Assembly (NCBI GenBank): GCA_002478685.1
Contig: DLPY01000057.1
Coordinates: 60,876-74,458, forward strand
DNA: 13,583 nt
Direction of reading: 5' to 3'
DNA from: Flavobacteriaceae bacterium UBA7446
GTDB taxonomy: Bacteria; Bacteroidota; Bacteroidia; Flavobacteriales; Flavobacteriaceae
In this document: one piece after another, positions 8,399-13,583 of the stretch
Position numbering within the stretch: the stretch's first letter is position 1
Layout of the letters: each line of letters opens with the position of its first letter
The notes under the pieces: model-generated
Told to the model about the DNA's origin: nothing
Seen by the model: the letters and a program-made list of their open reading frames with translations, nothing else
Database searches by the model: none
Program-made: the position numbers and the translations under genes

Positions 8399-9877
8399 AT
8401 GGAAAAAAGTTATATTAAGTTAATTTTTGGTCTAAAACTTAAACAGATAAGAATTGATAAAAATTTATCCCTTTTTGGTCTTTCCAAGCTTTCTGGTCTT
8501 TCCAAATCATATCTCAATGAAATTGAGAAAGGAAAAAAATACCCAAAACCGGAAAAAATTATTGTTTTATCAGAAGTATTAGATGTACCCTATGATGAAA
8601 TGGTTTCGTTAAAACTGGATAAAAACCTAGCACCAGTTGGAGAGATTTTAAAGTCTAATATTCTGAATGAAATACCATTAGATATTTTTGGAATTAAGGA
8701 AAGTAATTTGATTGATATCATTGCGAATGCTCCCTCTAAGGTTAACGCATTTATAAGTACAATAATTAAAATTGCTCAAAACTATAATCTCAGCCGAGAA
8801 AGTTTTTTTCTTGCTTCTGTTCGTTCATATCAAGAAGCCAACAATAATTATTTTGATGATTTAGAAAATGAGGTAAAAATGTTTTCTAAGGCTTATCAAA
8901 TAGATTTAACTAAGCCTGTTTCATCAAATGAATTATTGGAAATTTTAGTCGAGGAATACGGATATAACATTAATGATAGTGAACTTAGCAAAGACGAAGC
9001 CTTAGTCAATTTACGTTCTGTTTTTGTTCCAAAAACTAGAACTTTATTATTAGCAAATGGTATTAACGAGGCACAGCGTACATTCATTTATGCCAAAGAA
9101 ATTGCATATAATTTTATGAATATTGAGTCTAGGTTATATACGTTCCCTTGGATTAAGTTTAGAATTTTCGATGAGGTTCTTAATAATTTTTACGCCTCCT
9201 ATTTTGCAGGAGCATTAATAATACCAAAAGACAGATTAACTTCCCAATTGAAGACCTTTTTTGAAAAACGTAATTTTGATAAAAAAGTATTCATTGAAAT
9301 AATGGAGAATTATAATGCTTCTCCTGAATCCTTTTATCAGCGCTTGACTAATATTTTAGCTAAAGAATTTAGCATATATAATTTGTTTTTTCTACGATTT
9401 ACCCACAAGTCGGGTAGCGAGAAATTTGATTTAACAAAAGAGCTCCATTTATCGCACCAACATTCACCACGAGCCAATGAATCAAACGAGCATTATTGTC
9501 GACGTTGGGTTTCGTTAAGTGTCTTAGAAAAAATTAGTTTAAGTAAAAAAGAGCATGAATTTGATATTCAAATTTCCAACTACATTAGTGATAAAACAAA
9601 GTATTTGGTGTTTACTTCTGCTACAAAAGATCCGTTTAAGGGTCATCAATACAGAAGTATAAGCATTGGATTGTTACTAAATAAGCAGTTGACTCGAAGG
9701 CTAGCATTTTTAGAAGATAAAAGCATAAAAACTCAAGATGTTGGCCTAACATGTGAACGTTGCTCAATAAAAAACTGTGATTTAAGGCAGAGTTCCCCCA
9801 CGATTTTAGAAAAAAAGGTTAAAAACAGAGAAGTTGAGACCATTGTCAGTCAATTAAATTCTAAATTTTTGAGTTAA
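8399..9877 (+). CDS. RamB/ScfR-type transcriptional regulator (HTH + degenerate M78 + DUF2083)
   Basis: A 492-residue regulator with the architecture of the RamB/ScfR family, about 470-490 residues long. Residues about 8-67 form an XRE-type helix-turn-helix (LSKLSGLSKSYLNEIEKGKKYPKPEKI). The middle (about 160-290) matches the IrrE/peptidase M78 region, but at the zinc-protease motif position it reads AKEIAY (232-237) instead of HExxH, so protease activity is not expected. It continues with FYASYFAGALIIPKD, typical of this family. The C-terminal part holds C452, C455 and C460 (CX2CX4C), as in DUF2083 proteins, which may bind metal or sense an acyl-CoA-related signal. Known relatives regulate acetate, propionate and glyoxylate-shunt genes. 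The gene is divergent from aceBA, which makes it the likely controller; whether it activates or represses cannot be read from the sequence. Hand-counted lines give 20-30% G+C, lower than rpoC (about 40%). Confidence 0.88.
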   Translation: MEKSYIKLIFGLKLKQIRIDKNLSLFGLSKLSGLSKSYLNEIEKGKKYPKPEKIIVLSEVLDVPYDEMVSLKLDKNLAPVGEILKSNILNEIPLDIFGIKESNLIDIIANAPSKVNAFISTIIKIAQNYNLSRESFFLASVRSYQEANNNYFDDLENEVKMFSKAYQIDLTKPVSSNELLEILVEEYGYNINDSELSKDEALVNLRSVFVPKTRTLLLANGINEAQRTFIYAKEIAYNFMNIESRLYTFPWIKFRIFDEVLNNFYASYFAGALIIPKDRLTSQLKTFFEKRNFDKKVFIEIMENYNASPESFYQRLTNILAKEFSIYNLFFLRFTHKSGSEKFDLTKELHLSHQHSPRANESNEHYCRRWVSLSVLEKISLSKKEHEFDIQISNYISDKTKYLVFTSATKDPFKGHQYRSISIGLLLNKQLTRRLAFLEDKSIKTQDVGLTCERCSIKNCDLRQSSPTILEKKVKNREVETIVSQLNSKFLS

Positions 9878-9913
9878 TCGCTATCATTTAATTGCAAAAA
9901 TTCTTTTTTGAAA

Positions 9914-11500
9914 TTAAAATTCTGATGTTGCATGAAATAAGACTTTAGGATATTTACTTTGGGTCATTTGCAGCGAAAATGCAGAGTCAGCTAAATATAC
10001 CAACTGTCCTTGTTTGTCCTTTGCTAAAAACTTAGATTTGGTTTGTTTAAATCCAGCAAAGTCGGCTTCACCACCTTCATTTACTTCGACCCAACAGGCT
10101 TTGTGCACATTTAGGTTTTCATATGTGCAACTTGCTCCATATTCGTGTTCTAGTCGGTATTGAATTACATCAAATTGCAGTGCTCCTACAGTACCAACAA
10201 CTTTACGACCATTGAGTTCCAGAGTAAATAATTGAGCTACACCTTCATCCATCAACTGGTCGATACCTTTGTTTAACTGCTTGGCTTTCATTGGGTCTGC
10301 ATTGATAATATACCTAAAGTGTTCTGGCGAAAAACTTGGAATTCCGTTAAAGTGAATTTGCTCACCTGAAGTTAATGTATCTCCAATCTTAAAATTACCT
10401 GTGTCGTGGAGTCCCACAATATCGCCTGGGTAAGATATATCTACAATTTCTTTTTTGTCTGCAAAAAATGCATTTGGACTACTAAATTTCAGCTTTTTCT
10501 TTTGGCGCACATGTAAATATGGTACATTACGAGCAAAGGTTCCAGAAACAATTTTAATAAAAGCCAGACGATCGCGATGTTTTGGATCCATGTTAGCGTG
10601 TATTTTAAATACAAAACCAGAAAAATCTTTTTCATCTGGAGCAACGTTGCGCTCCTCACTATCTTTAGACTTGGGAGGGGGTGCTATGTCAACAAAGCAG
10701 TCTAGTAACTCTTGTACACCAAAGTTGTTTAATGCTGATCCAAAAAACACAGGGTGCTGTTCACCATTTAAGTATGCTTCACGATCAAAGCTAGGGTACA
10801 CTCCTCTTACCAACTCTAGTTCTTTCAATAAGGTTTCTTTGGCGCCGGAACCGATAGCCGTTTCTAGTGCTGCACTATCTATATGTTCTATAAGATTACT
10901 CTGGCTGATGGTGGTTTTTTGCTCCCCTTCAAATAAGCGAATATTTTCGTTCCATAGGTTGTAGATTCCTTGAAAGTCGTAGCCCATTCCAATAGGAAAG
11001 CTTAGGGGTACGGTGATAAGCTCTAGTTTTTTTTCTAATTCGTCTAGCAAGTCAAAAGCGTCTTTACCCTCGCGGTCCAACTTGTTGATGAATACAATTA
11101 TAGGTATGTTTCGCATGCGGCATACCTCAACAAGCTTTTCGGTTTGTTCTTCAACTCCCTTAGCAACATCAATAACTACAATCACACTATCAACAGCAGT
11201 CAAAGTACGATATGTATCCTCTGCAAAGTCTTTGTGACCGGGAGTGTCGAGGATGTTGATTTTTTTGTCTTTGTACAAAAAGGCCAAAACGGATGTAGCT
11301 ACCGAAATACCCCTTTGACGTTCAATTTCCATAAAGTCACTAGTAGCAGCCTTTTTGATTTTATTAGATTTAACTGCACCTGCTTCTTGAATGGCACCTC
11401 CGAACAGTAAAAACTTTTCCGTAAGTGTAGTTTTACCTGCATCGGGGTGGGAAATAATACCAAATGTACGTCGGCGTGCGATTTCTTCCAAAAAACTCAT
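9914..11500 (-). CDS. prfC: Peptide chain release factor 3
   Basis: RF3 is a ribosome-bound GTPase that recycles RF1/RF2 after peptide release. The protein is 528 residues, the usual RF3 length and well short of EF-G (about 700). GTPase motifs are clear: P-loop SHPDAGKT at 17-24, the switch I region with ERQRGISVATSV at 60-71, DTPGH at 85-89 and NKLD at 139-142. ERQRGISVATSV is the RF3 version of the segment that reads ERERGITI in EF-G and TypA. GSALNNFGVQELLD and the later VGTVGALQFDVIQYRLEHEYG are typical RF3 segments in domains II/III. The start at 11500 gives the expected MSFLEEIARRRTFGIISHPDAGKT beginning. It is a single gene, convergent with the regulator (36-base gap) and divergent from idi (70-base gap). 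Confidence 0.97.
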   Translation of the reverse strand: MSFLEEIARRRTFGIISHPDAGKTTLTEKFLLFGGAIQEAGAVKSNKIKKAATSDFMEIERQRGISVATSVLAFLYKDKKINILDTPGHKDFAEDTYRTLTAVDSVIVVIDVAKGVEEQTEKLVEVCRMRNIPIIVFINKLDREGKDAFDLLDELEKKLELITVPLSFPIGMGYDFQGIYNLWNENIRLFEGEQKTTISQSNLIEHIDSAALETAIGSGAKETLLKELELVRGVYPSFDREAYLNGEQHPVFFGSALNNFGVQELLDCFVDIAPPPKSKDSEERNVAPDEKDFSGFVFKIHANMDPKHRDRLAFIKIVSGTFARNVPYLHVRQKKKLKFSSPNAFFADKKEIVDISYPGDIVGLHDTGNFKIGDTLTSGEQIHFNGIPSFSPEHFRYIINADPMKAKQLNKGIDQLMDEGVAQLFTLELNGRKVVGTVGALQFDVIQYRLEHEYGASCTYENLNVHKACWVEVNEGGEADFAGFKQTKSKFLAKDKQGQLVYLADSAFSLQMTQSKYPKVLFHATSEF

Positions 11501-11570
11501 GGTGGTAAAAATACGTTCATTTAATAAACTACCGCTTTACCATTGCATTTTTTGTACTTTTAATTTTTAT

Positions 11571-12089
11571 ATGGAGGAACAGGTAATTTTAGTTGACACT
11601 AATGATCAGCCCATTGGGTTGATGCCCAAGATGGAAGCCCATGAAAAAGGTGTACTGCATCGTGCTTTTTCTGTTTTTATTCTAAATGATAAAGGTGAAT
11701 TAATGCTCCAGCAACGAGCATTTCATAAATATCATTCTCCTGGCTTATGGACCAATACCTGTTGTAGTCACCAGCGTGATGGGGAAACCAATATCGCAGC
11801 TGGTAAGCGGCGTTTGAAAGAAGAAATGGGATTTGTTACCGATTTACGTGAGGTAACCTCTTTTATTTACAAAGCCCCTTTTGACAATGGACTTACCGAA
11901 CACGAGTTAGACCACATCATGATTGGACAATTTAATGACACCCCTGACATTAACATAGAGGAGGTAGCTGATTGGAGATGGATGCCTGTCAATGCCGTCC
12001 GTGAAAATATTCAAAATCAGCCTGAAAATTACACTGTTTGGTTTATTATTATTTTTGAGAAGTTTTACGAACAAATAAAATTGAAATGA
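11571..12089 (+). CDS. idi: Isopentenyl-diphosphate delta-isomerase, type I
   Basis: Interconverts isopentenyl and dimethylallyl diphosphate, the building blocks of quinones, carotenoids and other isoprenoids. The protein is 172 residues with a Nudix-like fold. Metal-binding histidines are H24 and H30 (KMEAHEKGVLHRAF) and H67. The catalytic cysteine is C65 in WTNTCCSH. The Nudix-type helix AGKRRLKEEMG is at 77-87, and acidic catalytic/metal residues E110 and E112 lie in TEHELDH. The reading frame is open further upstream, to 11391, but that part lies over the 5' end of prfC. The ATG at 11571 gives the normal family N-terminus and is preceded by a T/A-rich leader. Type I Idi is essential in organisms that use the mevalonate route; which route is used here cannot be seen. 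The stop overlaps the next start by four bases (ATGA). Confidence 0.96.
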   Translation: MEEQVILVDTNDQPIGLMPKMEAHEKGVLHRAFSVFILNDKGELMLQQRAFHKYHSPGLWTNTCCSHQRDGETNIAAGKRRLKEEMGFVTDLREVTSFIYKAPFDNGLTEHELDHIMIGQFNDTPDINIEEVADWRWMPVNAVRENIQNQPENYTVWFIIIFEKFYEQIKLK

Positions 12090-12502
12090 ATAAAGTAACA
12101 GTAAGTCGTAAGGCACATTTTAATGCCGCCCACCGCCTTTATAGAAAAGACTGGAGTAATGCCCAAAATGAAGCTGTTTTTGACAAATGCAATAACCCGT
12201 ATTTTCACGGACATAACTACGAGCTTATTGTGTCTGTAAAGGGAGAAATCGATCCAGAGACAGGCTATGTGATAGACATGAAAGAGCTGAAAGAATTGAT
12301 CAAAACACACATAGAAGATGCGTTTGACCACAAAAACTTAAATGAGCAAGTCCCTGAATTTTCATCACTCATTCCTACTGCTGAAAATATTTCAGTAGTG
12401 ATTTGGGAAAAGCTACGACCACATATTACCCAAAAAAACGATTTATCAATAACTTTGTATGAAACCCCTAGGAACTACGTTCAGTTTTCGGGACCAAACT
12501 AA
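12086..12502 (+). CDS. 6-pyruvoyl-tetrahydropterin / 6-carboxytetrahydropterin synthase family enzyme
   Basis: A 138-residue enzyme acting on dihydroneopterin triphosphate, either for queuosine precursor synthesis (QueD) or for a tetrahydropterin cofactor (PTPS). Zinc ligands are H16, H41 and H43 (AAHRLY and HGHNYEL). The catalytic cysteine is C35, with D81-H82 (FDHKNLN) and E126 (YETPRNYV) completing the active site. The cysteine motif reads CNNPYFHGH, with five residues between C35 and H41. This is the spacing of animal-type PTPS (CNNPNGHGH), whereas typical QueD has three residues there (CxxxHGH). QueD is therefore not certain and I give no symbol. The start codon lies inside the idi stop (ATGA), so it is translationally coupled to idi; the small gene at 12513 follows after 10 bases. 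Confidence 0.92.
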   Translation: MNKVTVSRKAHFNAAHRLYRKDWSNAQNEAVFDKCNNPYFHGHNYELIVSVKGEIDPETGYVIDMKELKELIKTHIEDAFDHKNLNEQVPEFSSLIPTAENISVVIWEKLRPHITQKNDLSITLYETPRNYVQFSGPN

Positions 12503-12512
12503 ATGGACTTTT

Positions 12513-12779
12513 ATGGCAAAAATTCGCGACTTAAAGAAAGATATTAACCACGTATTGGGAGAAATTATTGAAATGACATTAGATTGGGAAAAAGCTAATC
12601 CTGATGCCGACAAGAAGCCTTCGGCGGTTATTGTTGACGAGGCAATAAGCGCCTACGATACCCTTAGCGCTAAAATTCACCAAAAAGACATTAGGAATAA
12701 AAAAGCCCACTTTCGAGCAATTCAAGATGAGCTTGCCGAAAAAGGCAATTCGCTTATCGAAAAAATCAATGCGCTGTAA
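12513..12779 (+). CDS. Small helical protein of unknown function
   Basis: An 88-residue protein I do not recognise by name. It is rich in charged residues and looks all-helical: a first helix about residues 4-27, a KANPDADKKPS break with a proline pair at 28-37, a second helix about 37-58 and a third about 62-88 (DIRNKKAHFRAIQDELAEKG). It has no signal peptide, membrane segment, cysteine or enzyme motif. The ATG at 12513 is preferred; an ATG at 12503 is in another frame that stops within about 15 codons. It lies 10 bases after the pterin synthase gene, so it is probably the last gene of the idi operon. Its 3' end overlaps the 3' end of the convergent alkB-like gene by 14 bases, in a coding style that looks real on both sides. 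Confidence 0.7.
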   Translation: MAKIRDLKKDINHVLGEIIEMTLDWEKANPDADKKPSAVIVDEAISAYDTLSAKIHQKDIRNKKAHFRAIQDELAEKGNSLIEKINAL

Positions 12780-13371
12780 GCACTTTTCTGAATGTTAGGT
12801 TAATACGTGGTCCGATTGATCTGGTAGTTTTAGCAATTTGATGCTTCCAAAAGTGTTGCGTAGTACCTTCCATAAGTAGTAAACTCCCATGAGCCAAAGC
12901 AAACTTTAGCCGTTGGGTTTTATCGTGTTTGTGCTTGAGGTGAAAATAGCGTTCTGCACCCAAACTCACTGAAGCAATTACAGGATTTGTGCCTAATTCT
13001 GGTTCGTCATCAGCGTGCCAACCGTTACTGTCTTTTCCTGTACGGTATAAATTTAGTAGAACGGTAGTAAAATTTTTAGCGCAATAGGGTTTAATTTTTG
13101 ATTCGATGTTTAACAGCGATTGGTTCATCGGTTTAGGATGCATTAAAATACCAGAATAGCCGTATGGATCAATAGTGTGCCCATGTAACGAAGTCATGCG
13201 CGGTTGAGGGAAGGATTTGCCAAAAAGGGTAATCGGATCGTTTTGCCATGGTATAGTATCTTGCAGTTCTAAAAAATATGCGTCTGCAACTTCTTTTGAT
13301 AAAAAATTTGGGTAATACTTAATGGTAGCATCAGGAAGTTTGGGCTCAAAAATATCAAAAAGCAAGGTCAT
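12766..13371 (-). CDS. AlkB-like 2-oxoglutarate/Fe(II) dioxygenase (DNA alkylation repair)
   Basis: A 201-residue member of the AlkB family, which removes methyl and etheno adducts from DNA bases by oxidative demethylation, using iron and 2-oxoglutarate. Iron ligands are H119 and D121 (GWHADDEPELG) and H177 (QHFWKHQI). The C-terminal PRINLTFR (188-195) carries the two arginines expected to bind 2-oxoglutarate (R189, R195). FPQPRMTSLHG (54-64), LLNLYRTGKDSNGWHADDE and VIASVSLGAERYFHLKHK also match. The RxNLTFR ending and the overall layout look more like human ALKBH2/ALKBH3 than E. coli AlkB; this ALKBH2-like type is widespread in bacteria. Its start lies within the last codons of the upstream channel gene (17-base overlap), so the two are likely co-transcribed. 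Confidence 0.93.
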   Translation of the reverse strand: MTLLFDIFEPKLPDATIKYYPNFLSKEVADAYFLELQDTIPWQNDPITLFGKSFPQPRMTSLHGHTIDPYGYSGILMHPKPMNQSLLNIESKIKPYCAKNFTTVLLNLYRTGKDSNGWHADDEPELGTNPVIASVSLGAERYFHLKHKHDKTQRLKFALAHGSLLLMEGTTQHFWKHQIAKTTRSIGPRINLTFRKVLTAH

Positions 13372-13583
13372 TAATCGGAGTACTTTTGTTGTTTAGTTTT
13401 TTTAGCGTTTTTTCCTTATAATGTAAAAATAAAGTGTTTACAAATCCCAAAATCAACGCCACGCTGAAAATGATGTAAGCTATTGTGAAAAGCTTACCCA
13501 AATCGGTTTGGGGTGAAAAATTCTTATAAGTAATTTTGGTAAGTGTAATGACGGAAAAATAAAGCGAATCTAACCACGACCAA
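13355..13583 (-). CDS. Two-helix ion-channel-like protein, C-terminal end (partial)
   Basis: The last 75 codons of a gene that continues beyond the right edge. Read on the minus strand it starts WSWLDSLYFSVITLT, the pore-helix pattern of bacterial two-transmembrane potassium channels (Ion_trans_2). It continues through a filter region and FSPQTDLGKLF, then a second membrane helix of about 22 residues (LFTIAYIIFSVALILGFVNTLF, near 31-52), and ends in a short basic cytoplasmic tail. At the place of the usual TTVGYGD filter the sequence is TKITYKN (13540 down to 13520), so both glycines are missing. It may thus be a non-selective, altered or non-conducting channel-like protein. The stop codon falls inside the alkB-like gene. 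The N-terminal part is not visible. Confidence 0.75.
   Translation of the reverse strand, partial: WSWLDSLYFSVITLTKITYKNFSPQTDLGKLFTIAYIIFSVALILGFVNTLFLHYKEKTLKKLNNKSTPINDLAF

Noticed and set aside
8477..8505. Repeated 11-base word GGTCTTTCCAA, 18 bases apart, at the beginning of the regulator gene.
   Set aside because: It encodes GLSKLSGLSK within the helix-turn-helix, where this residue pattern is normal; most simply a coding coincidence.
10455..10964. A 169-codon open frame on the plus strand inside prfC.
   Set aside because: Antisense to a conserved release factor gene with all GTPase motifs; no recognisable protein features.
11391..11570. Longer idi reading frame with an upstream ATG.
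   Set aside because: The extra 60 codons lie over the 5' end of prfC and do not resemble Idi; the ATG at 11571 gives the normal family N-terminus.

Overview
The window reads as chromosomal DNA of a member of the Bacteroidota, most likely a Flavobacteriaceae-type (possibly marine) bacterium. The grounds are the rpoB-rpoC pair followed directly by a DUF3467 gene, AT-rich DNA, and start codons preceded by A/T-rich leaders instead of strong Shine-Dalgarno sequences. This assignment comes from protein character, not from a database search.

Layout. (1) 1-4836, plus strand: the 3' end of rpoB, complete rpoC, and a small DUF3467 gene whose start codon shares a base with the rpoC stop. This is the core transcription operon. 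(2) 4993-9877: a self-contained glyoxylate-shunt block. Malate synthase (aceB) and isocitrate lyase (aceA) lie head to tail on the minus strand. A divergent plus-strand gene encodes a RamB/ScfR-type regulator (HTH, degenerate M78 domain, DUF2083-like C-terminus). The 114-base divergent spacer carries a perfect 14-base palindrome and a further TTCGC(T/A)AA-type half-site, a good candidate operator. (3) 9914-11500, minus strand: peptide chain release factor 3 (prfC). (4) 11571-12779, plus strand: a compact run of type I isopentenyl-diphosphate isomerase (idi), a 6-pyruvoyl-tetrahydropterin synthase family enzyme whose start overlaps the idi stop, and an unrecognised 88-residue helical protein. 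(5) 12766-13583, minus strand: the 3' end of a two-helix ion-channel-like gene overlapping the start of an AlkB-type 2-oxoglutarate/Fe(II) DNA repair dioxygenase gene.

How it works together. AceB and AceA bypass the two decarboxylating steps of the TCA cycle, allowing growth on acetate, fatty acids or other C2 sources; the adjacent regulator probably senses that metabolic state and controls the pair. The flanking genes are housekeeping functions (transcription, translation termination, isoprenoid and pterin metabolism, DNA repair) with no evident link to the shunt.

The best leads are the aceBA/regulator unit with its palindrome, the loss of the metalloprotease motif in the regulator, and the channel-like protein at the right edge whose potassium selectivity filter is not of the usual GYG kind. 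No RNA genes, insertion sequences, CRISPR arrays or phage genes were seen, and no stretch longer than about 160 bases lacks a gene.
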